Positions 47,650-55,890 of a stretch of 64,000 nucleotides of DNA are shown here, piece by piece. Where the stretch lies: contig CACGLH010000002.1 of NCBI GenBank assembly GCA_902573735.1, forward strand, positions 124,001-188,000, given 5' to 3'. The translations under genes and the position numbers were made by a program. The stretch is from an uncultured Alphaproteobacteria bacterium. GTDB lineage: Bacteria; Pseudomonadota; Alphaproteobacteria; Rhodobacterales; Rhodobacteraceae. The notes under the pieces were generated by a model. The model saw only the letters and a list, made by a program, of their open reading frames with translations. It made no database searches and had not been told where the DNA came from. Position 1 is the stretch's first letter. The number at the start of each line of letters is the position of its first letter.

Positions 47650-48261
47650 ATGAAATATTTTTTACATAACGATGATTTACCAAAAGAAATACATATTGGA
47701 AGTTCAGTTGCAATTGATACAGAAACTACTGGATTAAATCTGGTAAGAGATCGTTTGTGTTTAATTCAAATATGTACTGAACTTAATGAAATACATTTGA
47801 TAAAAGTTAATAAAAATTCTACTTCACCAGTAATTTTAAAAATTCTACGAAACGATAATGTCTTAAAAATATTTCACTTTGCTCGATTTGATTTAGCCAT
47901 TCTCATGAAACAATTTAATTGTAATATTTCTAATGTATATTGTACAAAAATTGCTTCAAAATTAGCAAGAACCTCAACTGATAACCATAGTCTTAAGGCT
48001 TTAGTTCTTAATTATTTATCTATCGATATACCAAAATTTGAACAAACATCTGATTGGGGATCTCATGAATTATCAAATGCACAGTTGGAATATGCTGCTA
48101 CAGATGTTTTATATCTTCATAAGCTCAAAAAAATTTTAGATATTATTTTAATTAGAGAAGGAAGAGATAAATTGGCCAAAGATATGTTTGATTTTTTACC
48201 AAAATTATCTTTTCTAGATTTAGAGGGTTGGGATGTAAATAATTTGCTATCCCATAAGTAA
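47650..48261 (+). CDS. RNase D-like 3'-5' exonuclease
   Basis: A 203-residue protein with only the DEDDy exonuclease domain. Exo I is AIDTETTGL (about 21-29), Exo II is FHFARFDLAIL (about 73-83) and Exo III is YAATDVLYLHKL (about 152-163), giving the D-E-D-D-Y set. It lacks the HRDC domains of full-length E. coli RNase D, as is usual in the short alphaproteobacterial version. It probably trims tRNA or other RNA 3' ends. In Alphaproteobacteria a similar gene usually comes just before lptC, as here (34-base gap to the proposed lptC start). Confidence 0.88.
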   Translation: MKYFLHNDDLPKEIHIGSSVAIDTETTGLNLVRDRLCLIQICTELNEIHLIKVNKNSTSPVILKILRNDNVLKIFHFARFDLAILMKQFNCNISNVYCTKIASKLARTSTDNHSLKALVLNYLSIDIPKFEQTSDWGSHELSNAQLEYAATDVLYLHKLKKILDIILIREGRDKLAKDMFDFLPKLSFLDLEGWDVNNLLSHK

Positions 48262-48295
48262 TTATATTGAGTTTTAGTAATCAATAGGTGTTAAA

Positions 48296-48886
48296 ATTAG
48301 TCATTCAAACATTATCAAGCTATTTAAAATTTGTTCAATTTTTCTATCCTTTTCATTAGTAATTATGATATTTTTTGTTTCTACAAGCAGCGAGTTTGAA
48401 AACTCTTCTTTAGTTGAAACTATGGATTTTAACATTGGATCAAAAGGAGACATTTTTCTGATAGATAATGCTAAGTTGAGTGGTTCTGACAAGTTAGGAA
48501 ATAGTTTTAATATTAAGGCAAATAAAATAAACCAAATTGATAATAAATTTCCTATAATCTCTGGTAGTAAAATTACTGGTGATATAAATATATCCTCTCA
48601 AATTATCATACAAATTAAAGCAAAAATAGCTGAGTTAAATACAAAAGATAATATATTAAAGCTTTTTGGAGGGTTCCAAATTATAAATGAAAAATATAAA
48701 ATAATCGGCAAAGAGATTTTTTTTAACTTTAAAGATAGCACCATAACAAGCAATCAACCTTTAACTTTTTTATTCTCAAAAGGTGAGATGCATGGAGGTA
48801 AAATTAAAATCATTAAATCTAAAATTAAAGCAAATAACCTATTATTTTTGATAAAGGACGGTGTAAAAATCAAGTACTTGCTTTAA
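48296..48886 (+). CDS. lptC: LptC, LPS export bitopic membrane protein (ATT start proposed)
   Basis: LptC receives LPS from the LptB2FG transporter and passes it to LptA. From ATG 48365 the protein is 173 residues and begins part-way through its membrane anchor. Upstream the frame stays open and encodes a short basic N-terminus and hydrophobic segment (SNIIKLFKICSIFLSFSLVI), matching LptC's single transmembrane helix. An AGGTG Shine-Dalgarno lies at 48286-48290, five bases before ATT at 48296; no ATG, GTG or TTG is in frame there. I therefore place the start at ATT 48296 (196 residues). The periplasmic beta-jellyroll follows, with ISGSKITGDINISSQI. Confidence 0.72.
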   Translation: MSHSNIIKLFKICSIFLSFSLVIMIFFVSTSSEFENSSLVETMDFNIGSKGDIFLIDNAKLSGSDKLGNSFNIKANKINQIDNKFPIISGSKITGDINISSQIIIQIKAKIAELNTKDNILKLFGGFQIINEKYKIIGKEIFFNFKDSTITSNQPLTFLFSKGEMHGGKIKIIKSKIKANNLLFLIKDGVKIKYLL

Positions 48887-48892
48887 TAAGTA

Positions 48893-49378
48893 TTGAAAGT
48901 TATTATTATCACAATGTTTTTTTTTAAGTCATATTTCTTAAAACGTTCCAGAATAGTAATTTTTTGTTTTCTTATTTTAATAAACTATCTTATTCCTATT
49001 AAAGCCTTAATAAGTGATCCTGGTGATGAAGTATTAATTAGTTCCGAAAATGCAAAATTTGATCAAAATTTGGGTATAATTTTGTTAAATGAAAATGTTG
49101 TCTTTAAGCTTAAAGAACTAACTTTTAAATCTGACGAAATGAAACTAGTTTTTGATGATAACAAAGGTTTAAATGACAATTTTTCAAACTTAAAAAAAAT
49201 CATAGCTAAAGGTAACGTTTTATTTGAACGTGAAAAAGAAACAATCAAAAGTGACATGGTATCCTTTTCTCCCAAAGAAAAAAAAATAATGATTACAGGA
49301 AATGTTAAAGTTATAAAAGGAAAAAATATTGGTTTTATGTCAGATTTATTAGTAATTAACTTAAAAGATGAGTTTTAA
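48893..49378 (+). CDS. lptA: LptA, LPS-transport periplasmic protein
   Basis: A 161-residue exported OstA-domain protein. The signal peptide has KRSR followed by a hydrophobic stretch (about residues 19-34). The mature domain has ISSENAKFDQNLGIILLNENV (about 51-71) and IIAKGNVLFEREKETIKSD (about 104-122), the repeating strands of the OstA jellyroll. LptA bridges LptC to the outer-membrane LptD/LptE. The start is TTG 48893, six bases after lptC; an ATG at 48914 gives a shorter signal peptide. It is followed by lptB, 40 bases on. Confidence 0.82.
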   Translation: MKVIIITMFFFKSYFLKRSRIVIFCFLILINYLIPIKALISDPGDEVLISSENAKFDQNLGIILLNENVVFKLKELTFKSDEMKLVFDDNKGLNDNFSNLKKIIAKGNVLFEREKETIKSDMVSFSPKEKKIMITGNVKVIKGKNIGFMSDLLVINLKDEF

Positions 49379-49418
49379 AATAGAAAATATATTCTTTTTA
49401 ATAAAGAGGAACTGAAAA

Positions 49419-50195
49419 ATTAAAAAAGTATATTCTATTAATAACAAAATAAATGACGGCATTGATAAAGTTGGAAAAGGTTTAATTATTCAAAACTTGA
49501 GAAAAAGCTATAAAAAAAGACCGATTCTTAGAGATGTAAGTTTTAAATTAAAAAAAGGTGAAGCAATCGCTTTACTAGGCCCTAATGGAACTGGAAAAAC
49601 AACGTGCTTTTATTCTGTTGTGGGTCTAACGTCAATAGAATCTGGACAAATAATTATTGATGAAACAGATGTAACCAACATGCCGATGTATAGAAGAGCC
49701 CGATTAGGGATTGGCTACTTACCCCAAGAGTCTAGTATTTTTAAAGGTTTATCTGTTGAAAAAAATATCATGGCAGTCCTGGAAATTAGTATAAAAGACA
49801 AACAAGAAAGAAAAAGAGAGCTGGAATTGCTTTTAGGCGAGTTTTCAATTACTCACTTGAGACAAGCATCAGCTATAACATTATCTGGAGGTGAAAGAAG
49901 AAGAGTAGAGATAGCAAGATGTTTAGCTAGTAAACCAAAATATATCTTGTTAGATGAACCCTTTGCTGGAGTAGACCCAATCGCTGTAAACGAAATTAGA
50001 AAACTAGTATCTCAACTTAAAGAGCGAGGACTTGGGGTGTTAATCACAGATCACAACGTTAGAGAAACTTTAGATATTATCGACCGTGCATATATACTTC
50101 ATGAAGGATCTGTTATTATGAAAGGAACACCTGAGGAAGTGGTTAAAGATAAGAGTGTAAGGAAAGTTTATCTGGGGAATCAATTTCGAATTTAA
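49419..50195 (+). CDS. lptB: LptB, LPS export ABC ATPase (ATT start proposed)
   Basis: LptB is the cytoplasmic ATPase that drives LPS extraction. Walker A is GPNGTGKTTCF, the ABC signature LSGGERRRVEIA, Walker B YILLDEPFAGVDP and the switch His in TDHNVRETL. The frame from TTG 49497 (232 residues) begins at LRKSYKK, losing the first beta-strand. Upstream the frame encodes KGLIIQN, the strand that family members have before 'L.KSY.KR'. The best start is ATT 49419, nine bases after GAGG (49406-49409), giving 258 residues. lptC shows the same pattern. LptF/G, the membrane partners, are elsewhere. Confidence 0.85.
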   Translation: MKKVYSINNKINDGIDKVGKGLIIQNLRKSYKKRPILRDVSFKLKKGEAIALLGPNGTGKTTCFYSVVGLTSIESGQIIIDETDVTNMPMYRRARLGIGYLPQESSIFKGLSVEKNIMAVLEISIKDKQERKRELELLLGEFSITHLRQASAITLSGGERRRVEIARCLASKPKYILLDEPFAGVDPIAVNEIRKLVSQLKERGLGVLITDHNVRETLDIIDRAYILHEGSVIMKGTPEEVVKDKSVRKVYLGNQFRI

Positions 50196-50236
50196 AATAT
50201 AAAATTTTGAGTTTTTATACAACAGGGAGTGATTAT

Positions 50237-50566
50237 ATGGATATCAAGGTAAGTGGTAAGCAATTAAAAATTGGTAAAAGCTTAATCAACTATGTGAAGA
50301 AACAAATATATACAATAAATAATAAGTATTTATTGAGGCCAACCTCCGCTTATATAACTTTTACAAAAGAACATAATGAATTTAAATGTGAAGCTTTATT
50401 ACATCTGTCTAGTGGCTTAACTGCTTGTTGCACTGGCAAAGGAAGAGAAATTTATGATTCTTATCAAAAAACGATTTTACGTTTGCAAAAAATTCTTAGA
50501 AGACATAAAAGAAAAATCAGAAATCACCATTACATAAATGAAAAAATTAACATGGAACTTTATTAA
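50237..50566 (+). CDS. hpf: Short-form ribosome hibernation promoting factor
   Basis: A 109-residue protein from ATG 50237 (AGGGAG just upstream), with the RaiA/HPF fold: MDIKVSGKQLKIGKSL at the N-terminus and IYDSYQKTILRLQKILRRHKRKIRN, the basic helix that binds 16S rRNA, at about 75-99. It lacks the long-form dimerisation domain. It stalls idle ribosomes in starved cells. The ancestral order lptC-A-B-rpoN-hpf-ptsN is kept except that rpoN is missing; only 41 bases separate lptB from hpf. Confidence 0.85.
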   Translation: MDIKVSGKQLKIGKSLINYVKKQIYTINNKYLLRPTSAYITFTKEHNEFKCEALLHLSSGLTACCTGKGREIYDSYQKTILRLQKILRRHKRKIRNHHYINEKINMELY

Positions 50567-50653
50567 TCTGTAAAGTTTTATATTAAACTTTACATTAAAT
50601 AATTTTATGCTAGGTATTCATTTGATTTTTAAAGTTTGGGGATTTTTATTTTT

Positions 50654-51118
50654 ATGGTTATATCTGAAATTTTGTCACCTGAAGCTGTAGTTACATCAAT
50701 TAAAGCTACTAGTAAAAAAAGGGTTTTACAGGAAATATCCATAGCTGTTGAAAATATATATGGATTAAATCAATCAGAAGTTTTTTTTGCCTTACAAGAA
50801 AGAGAGAATCTAGGTCCTACTGGAATGGGACACGGAGTTGCAATACCACATGCGAGAATAAGCTCTTTAAAATCAATCAAAGGTTTATTTATTAAATTAA
50901 TTAAACCCTTAGATTTTGGTTCTATGGATAGCCAAAATGTGGATTTAGTATTTGTCCTAATAGCACCCCATGAATCTGGAGCTAATCATTTAAAAGCATT
51001 AGCAAAAGTTTCTAGGATTCTTAGAAATAAATCTACTTGCGAAAAGTTGCGTTCAACTGTAGACAAATCTGCTTTATATTCAATTCTGACAACAGATTCT
51101 GAAATCCAAGCTGCTTAA
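50654..51118 (+). CDS. ptsN: PTS IIA-Ntr protein
   Basis: A 154-residue EIIA-Ntr domain. The phosphorylated histidine is His66 in GVAIPHAR, and FALQERENLGPTGMGHGVA (about 45-63) is the family signature. It is part of the nitrogen phosphotransfer regulatory chain (PtsP-NPr-PtsN), often controlling potassium transport and stress rather than sugar uptake. The ATG at 50654 is used; TTGGGGA lies about 11 bases upstream. An upstream start would add six non-conserved residues. The convergent kdsB gene follows with no intergenic bases. Confidence 0.88.
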   Translation: MVISEILSPEAVVTSIKATSKKRVLQEISIAVENIYGLNQSEVFFALQERENLGPTGMGHGVAIPHARISSLKSIKGLFIKLIKPLDFGSMDSQNVDLVFVLIAPHESGANHLKALAKVSRILRNKSTCEKLRSTVDKSALYSILTTDSEIQAA

Positions 51119-51916
51119 TTAAATATTTTTATTACTTTTTAAAATTTTCTCAATAACTGGTATATCGCTAGGATTGTTTAGTTCCCAAAATTGATTTCCT
51201 CTCAATGATGATATTACACACTTAATATCGATATTATTTTCAAGAAATCTGAGTTGTTCTAAGCCTTCTTGCTTTTCAAGAGGACCCTGAGAAAAATTTA
51301 TATAGGCTTTAAGTGCTTTTGATCTGTATGCATAAACACCGATATGGTGATAAACAAAATTTTTATTTTTACTTAAATTGTCTATGTTCGTATAAGGAAT
51401 CAGTTCTTTTGAAAAATAAAGAGCTTTTAGATCTTTATCAAAAACTACTGTTGTTGCACCTATTCTTCCAGCTTTTTTATCAATTATTAATTTTCTTAAT
51501 GATTCTAAATCACATTTTAAAACAGGAGTTGCCACATCATAATTGTTATTTTTAAGTTCATTTACTAATTCTCTTATTACCCATATGGGAGTCAAAGGTG
51601 CATCTCCCTGCAAATTAACTATTATTTCATAGTTTTTTTTAAGTAATTTTTGGGCCTCTGCTACTCTTTCGGATCCATTTTTTAAATCAGTCGATGTCAT
51701 ACAAACTTCTGCTCCAAACTTTTCACAGAATTCTTTTATTCTAATATCATCAGTTGCTATTATTTTCTTTTCAAAAAAGTCTAAATTTTGTGCTAATTTC
51801 CAAGTTTTCTCAATTAAACTAATTTTTTTACCATTATAATCTTCAAAATACGCTAATGGTTTTCCAGGAAATCGAGAGGACTCATATCTTGCGGGGATTA
51901 CTAATAAATTGCTCAT
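51119..51916 (-). CDS. kdsB: 3-deoxy-manno-octulosonate cytidylyltransferase
   Basis: A 265-residue CMP-KDO synthetase. The N-terminus VIPARYESSRFPGKPLA (about 6-22) is the nucleotide-binding signature, and NLQGDAPLTP (about 102-111) and YHHIGVYAYR (about 198-207) are conserved substrate contacts. It activates KDO for transfer to lipid A, so it belongs to the same LPS pathway as lpxK and the lpt genes. It faces dnaK divergently; the 190-base gap carries the dnaK promoter. Confidence 0.95.
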   Translation of the reverse strand: MSNLLVIPARYESSRFPGKPLAYFEDYNGKKISLIEKTWKLAQNLDFFEKKIIATDDIRIKEFCEKFGAEVCMTSTDLKNGSERVAEAQKLLKKNYEIIVNLQGDAPLTPIWVIRELVNELKNNNYDVATPVLKCDLESLRKLIIDKKAGRIGATTVVFDKDLKALYFSKELIPYTNIDNLSKNKNFVYHHIGVYAYRSKALKAYINFSQGPLEKQEGLEQLRFLENNIDIKCVISSLRGNQFWELNNPSDIPVIEKILKSNKNI

Positions 51917-52024
51917 TTTAAAAATAATTTAGATTATTGAGAGAATTAATTAAATTATATAAATTATGAGAGCTAATTATTCAAATTATAGTTTTAAAAA
52001 ATAATAAATAATTAAAGATTTATC

Positions 52025-52052
52025 CTTGTAGTGTGAAAATGAAATCCCATAT
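52025..52052 (+). promoter_or_regulatory. Sigma-32 (RpoH)-like heat-shock promoter of dnaK
   Basis: CTTG at 52025-52028 resembles the -35 core (CTTGAAA), and TCCCATAT at 52045-52052 resembles the -10 CCCCATNT, with about 13-16 bases between, as in sigma-32 promoters. Transcription would start near 52058, giving a leader of about 50 bases. No CIRCE element (TTAGCACTC-N9-GAGTGCTAA) is present upstream of dnaK although hrcA is encoded nearby. RpoH is not encoded in the window. Confidence 0.5.
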
Positions 52053-52054
52053 AT

Positions 52055-52092
52055 CTGTAAACCTCAGTCAATAGAGGTCAGATAAATTACAG
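52055..52092 (+). promoter_or_regulatory. Stem-loop in the dnaK leader RNA
   Basis: Two stacked stems: CTGTAA (52055-52060) with TTACAG (52087-52092), and ACCTC (52061-52065) with GAGGT (52074-52078), enclosing an 8-base loop, with an 8-base bulge on the 3' side. The base of the structure ends one base before the GGGAG ribosome-binding site (52094-52098), so melting could affect translation. It may be a temperature-sensitive leader, but the SD itself is not paired; the idea is speculative. Confidence 0.3.
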
Positions 52093-52106
52093 TGGGAGAA
52101 ATTATA

Positions 52107-54032
52107 ATGTCCAAAGTTATTGGTATTGATTTAGGAACTACAAATTCATGCGTAGCATTAATGGATGGTAAAGATTCTAAAGTTATTGAAAATTCAGAAG
52201 GTGCTAGAACAACCCCATCTATTGTAGGTTTTACAGATGATGAGAAGTTGGTAGGACAGCCTGCGAAAAGACAAGCTGTAACAAACCCTGAAAAAACATT
52301 GTTTGCTGTTAAAAGATTAATAGGTAGAAGAATTGATGACCCAATGGTTGAAAAAGATAAGGACATGGTTCCCTATTCAATTGTAGACGAAGGTAACGGT
52401 GATGCTTGGGTGGAGGTCGATAAACAGAAATATTCTCCTAGCCAAATATCAGCTTTCATACTTCAAAAAATGAAGGAAACAGCCGAAAGTTATTTAGGAC
52501 AAGATGTTTCGCAGGCCGTAATCACTGTTCCAGCATATTTCAATGATGCACAAAGACAAGCTACAAAAGATGCAGGTAAAATTGCAGGCCTTGAAGTTTT
52601 AAGAATCATAAATGAACCAACGGCTGCTGCCTTAGCTTATGGACTTGATAAGGAAGGTGGAAAAACAATAGCCGTATTTGACTTAGGAGGCGGAACTTTT
52701 GATATATCTATTTTAGAAATAGATGACGGTCTGTTTGAGGTAAAATCAACAAATGGAGATACGTTTTTAGGTGGTGAAGACTTTGATATGCGTATTGTTG
52801 ATTACTTAGCTAGTGAATTTAAAAAAGAAAGTGGTGTTGATTTAAAATCTGATAAAATGGCGCTACAACGTTTAAAAGAATCAGCGGAAAAAGCAAAAAT
52901 TGAACTTTCTTCTCAATCCCAAACTGAAATAAATCAACCATTCATATCTATGGACCCCAAAACAAGTCAACCTTTGCATTTGGTCATCAAACTAACTAGG
53001 GCAAAGTTAGAAAGTTTAGTTTCAGATCTTATATCAAGGTCTCTTAAGCCTTGCCAAGCCGCATTGAAAGATGCAGGCCTTGCAAAAAATGAGATTGATG
53101 AAGTAGTATTAGTTGGCGGCATGACAAGAATGCCCAAAGTAATAGAGGAAGTTTCCAAATTTTTTGGTAAAGAGCCACACAAAGGAGTTAATCCTGACGA
53201 GGTTGTAGCAATGGGTGCAGCGATACAAGCAGGTGTTTTACAGGGTGATGTAAAAGATGTTGTTCTGTTAGATGTTACTCCGTTATCTTTAGGTATAGAA
53301 ACTCTTGGCGGTGTTTTCACTCGTCTTATTGATCGTAATACTACAATTCCTACAAAAAAAAGTCAGGTTTTCTCTACTGCAGAAGACAATCAAAGTGCTG
53401 TAACCATTCGCGTATTTCAAGGTGAAAGAGAAATCGCTAATGATAACAAAGTACTTGGTCAATTTAACTTAGAAAATATACCTCCTGCGCCTAGAGGTGT
53501 ACCTCAAATTGAAGTTACATTTGATATTGATGCTAATGGAATAGTTTCTGTTTCTGCAAAAGATAAAGGTACCGGAAAAGAACAGAAAATTACAATACAA
53601 GCATCAGGTGGTTTATCTGATGAAGATATAGAAAAAATGGTTAGGGATGCAGAAGAAAACGCAGAGGCTGATAAAGAGAAAAAGGATCTTATAGAAGCTA
53701 AAAATCAAGCAGAGAGTCTGATACATAGTACTGAGAAATCACTCGAAGAACACTCTGATAAAATTGACCCTTCCACTGTTGAAGCAATAGAGCTATCAAT
53801 TAAGGCGCTGAAAGAAACATTAGAAAGTGAAGATCCTTCAGCTGACAAAATTAGAGCTAGAGCTCAAGATGTTACTGACGCTGCTATGAAATTAGGTGAA
53901 GCTATTTATAAAGCTGAAGCAGAGGCAAATCAATCAAATGATGATGATGTAAATAGTGAAACAACTGATGAAAATAATAAAGATGATGTTGTCGATGCTG
54001 ACTTTGAGGATTTAAACAAGACTGATAAGTAA
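52107..54032 (+). CDS. dnaK: Chaperone DnaK
   Basis: A 641-residue Hsp70 from ATG 52107 (GTGGGAGAA precedes it; an in-frame GTG at 52092 overlaps the SD). N-terminal [26 protein letters not shown] and the linker [14 protein letters not shown] identify it. The substrate-binding domain and acidic C-terminal tail (ending [14 protein letters not shown], with the DVVDA-E/D motif) are complete. It works with DnaJ and GrpE, encoded next in the same direction. Confidence 0.98.
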   Translation: MSKVIGIDLGTTNSCVALMDGKDSKVIENSEGARTTPSIVGFTDDEKLVGQPAKRQAVTNPEKTLFAVKRLIGRRIDDPMVEKDKDMVPYSIVDEGNGDAWVEVDKQKYSPSQISAFILQKMKETAESYLGQDVSQAVITVPAYFNDAQRQATKDAGKIAGLEVLRIINEPTAAALAYGLDKEGGKTIAVFDLGGGTFDISILEIDDGLFEVKSTNGDTFLGGEDFDMRIVDYLASEFKKESGVDLKSDKMALQRLKESAEKAKIELSSQSQTEINQPFISMDPKTSQPLHLVIKLTRAKLESLVSDLISRSLKPCQAALKDAGLAKNEIDEVVLVGGMTRMPKVIEEVSKFFGKEPHKGVNPDEVVAMGAAIQAGVLQGDVKDVVLLDVTPLSLGIETLGGVFTRLIDRNTTIPTKKSQVFSTAEDNQSAVTIRVFQGEREIANDNKVLGQFNLENIPPAPRGVPQIEVTFDIDANGIVSVSAKDKGTGKEQKITIQASGGLSDEDIEKMVRDAEENAEADKEKKDLIEAKNQAESLIHSTEKSLEEHSDKIDPSTVEAIELSIKALKETLESEDPSADKIRARAQDVTDAAMKLGEAIYKAEAEANQSNDDDVNSETTDENNKDDVVDADFEDLNKTDK

Positions 54033-54085
54033 TTATGTGATAGATAATTATTAGTTTGTAATAACTCTGATAAATAGGTTTCTTT

Positions 54086-55228
54086 ATGTCTAAAAGCGAC
54101 TATTATGAGATACTAGGATGTTCAAAAACAGCCTCTGATTCTGAACTTAAGAAAGCTTTTAGATCTAAAGCAAAAGAACTTCATCCTGACAGAAATTCAG
54201 GTAATTCAGCTGCTACCGAAAAGTTTAAAAAGGTTAACGAAGCTTATGATATTTTAAAAGATCCTGAAAAAAGAGCTGCTTATGACAGATATGGTCATGC
54301 TGCCTTTGATGGTAGTATGGGAGGTGGGTTTAGTAGTGGTGGCTCGTCAAATGGTGATTTTGCGTCAGCTTTTTCAGACGTTTTTGAAGATCTTTTTGGT
54401 GACTTTATGGGAGGTGGTAACTCTAGATCTAACAGTTCACAAAGAGCAAATAGAGGCGCTGATTTACGATACAATATGCAGATTTCTTTAAAACATGCGT
54501 TTTCTGGTAAAAAAACTAATATAGATGTACCAACTTCTGTTTCATGTGATACATGCCAAGGAACGGGAGCTCAATCTGGCGCAGCTCCCACCTCATGCCC
54601 AACTTGTTCTGGAATTGGAAAAGTTAGGGCTCAGCAGGGTTTTTTTACAGTTGAAAGAACCTGCCCCACATGTGCTGGTAAAGGACAGATAATAAAAAAT
54701 CCATGCCGCTTGTGTAGTGGGCAAGGAAGAGTTGATAAATCTAAAAAGCTAAGTGTCAACATACCGCCTGGTGTTGAAACTGGAACCAGAATAAGACTTG
54801 CTGGGGAAGGAGAAGCTGGAATTAGAGGGGGACAACCTGGAGATTTGTATATTTTCATTGAGGTTGAAAAACATTCTATTTTTGAGAGAGAAGGTAATGA
54901 CCTTTTTTGTAGAATACCAATCACAATGACAACAGCTGCTTTAGGTGGTGATTTAGAAGCACCTACACTGGATGGTGGTAAGACAAGAGTCAAAATTCCA
55001 CAGGGGTCACAAAATAATAAACAACTTAGACTAAAGGGGAAAGGAATGCCTTCAATTAGAGGTAGTTCAAAAGGAGATCTTTATATAGAAATTCTGGTTG
55101 AAACTCCTGTAAATTTAAATGCTGAACAAATTCAATTACTAAAACAATTTGAAAATTCATGTAGGGATAACAATCCTGCAAATAAAGATTTTTTTAGTAA
55201 AGTCAAAAATTTTTGGAACACAAATTAA
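54086..55228 (+). CDS. dnaJ: Chaperone DnaJ
   Basis: A 380-residue type I J-protein. The J domain has the HPD triad (ELHPDRNS, about 34-36), a G/F-rich linker ([13 protein letters not shown]) follows, then four zinc-finger C-x2-C-x-G-x-G repeats ([32 protein letters not shown]) and the C-terminal peptide-binding domains. It delivers clients to DnaK and stimulates its ATPase. It lies 53 bases after dnaK. Confidence 0.98.
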   Translation: MSKSDYYEILGCSKTASDSELKKAFRSKAKELHPDRNSGNSAATEKFKKVNEAYDILKDPEKRAAYDRYGHAAFDGSMGGGFSSGGSSNGDFASAFSDVFEDLFGDFMGGGNSRSNSSQRANRGADLRYNMQISLKHAFSGKKTNIDVPTSVSCDTCQGTGAQSGAAPTSCPTCSGIGKVRAQQGFFTVERTCPTCAGKGQIIKNPCRLCSGQGRVDKSKKLSVNIPPGVETGTRIRLAGEGEAGIRGGQPGDLYIFIEVEKHSIFEREGNDLFCRIPITMTTAALGGDLEAPTLDGGKTRVKIPQGSQNNKQLRLKGKGMPSIRGSSKGDLYIEILVETPVNLNAEQIQLLKQFENSCRDNNPANKDFFSKVKNFWNTN

Positions 55229-55239
55229 ATGAGAAAATA

Positions 55240-55890
55240 ATGTCAAATACTGAAGAAAATTTAAAAAATTTTGATGAAACAGTTGAAGAAACAATAAATG
55301 AAAAAGAAGATACTTCTGAAGTAGAGAGCAATAATAAAGATGATTCAAATATAAAAAATATTGACAAGGATATTGTTGAGGAAAATGATTCTCAGCTTGA
55401 AGACTTAATCAAAGAGAGAGATGAGCTTAAAGATAAATTGATGAGAGCACTTGCAGAAAGTGAAAACATCAGAAAAAGATCTTTTAAAGATAGGCAGGAT
55501 GCAGAAATATACGCTGTTTCTAAAATGTCTAGAGATATACTAAGTGTATTTGATAATCTACAAAGAGCTTTGGATCTTGCTGATGATATACTAGATGAAA
55601 AATCTTTACCGATGATTGAGGGTTTAGAACTTACAAAAAAAGATCTACTTGAAGTTTTCAAAAGAAATAAAATTGAAAAAATTGAACCACTTTCTGGAGA
55701 TAAATTTGATCCTCAATTGCACCAAGCAATGATGGAGGCGCCTTCTAACGAAATAGAGAAAGGTTGTGTAATCCAAGTTTTGACAATTGGCTTTTCAATA
55801 GGGGACAGACTTCTCAGAGCTTCAAATGTTACTGTTTCTTCAGGTCCAACAGAAAATATTGAAGAAAAAGTTAACCCAAATTTAGATTAA
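55240..55890 (+). CDS. grpE: Nucleotide exchange factor GrpE
   Basis: A 216-residue GrpE from ATG 55240 (an in-frame TTG at 55213 lies within dnaJ). It has an acidic N-terminus, a long coiled coil (KERDELKDKLMRALAESENIRKR, about 62-84) and the C-terminal beta domain ending GWxIGDRLLRASNVTVS-like (IGDRLLRASNVTVSSG). It releases ADP from DnaK. Here it follows dnaJ rather than preceding dnaK or following hrcA, the usual alphaproteobacterial place; the mutS gene separates it from hrcA. Its stop overlaps mutS by four bases. Confidence 0.95.
   Translation: MSNTEENLKNFDETVEETINEKEDTSEVESNNKDDSNIKNIDKDIVEENDSQLEDLIKERDELKDKLMRALAESENIRKRSFKDRQDAEIYAVSKMSRDILSVFDNLQRALDLADDILDEKSLPMIEGLELTKKDLLEVFKRNKIEKIEPLSGDKFDPQLHQAMMEAPSNEIEKGCVIQVLTIGFSIGDRLLRASNVTVSSGPTENIEEKVNPNLD

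Noticed and set aside
47507-47713. 68-codon minus-strand frame in the NDUFA9-RNase D gap
   Set aside because: Hydrophobic but overlaps the RNase D start; no SD or conserved motif. Left out as spurious.
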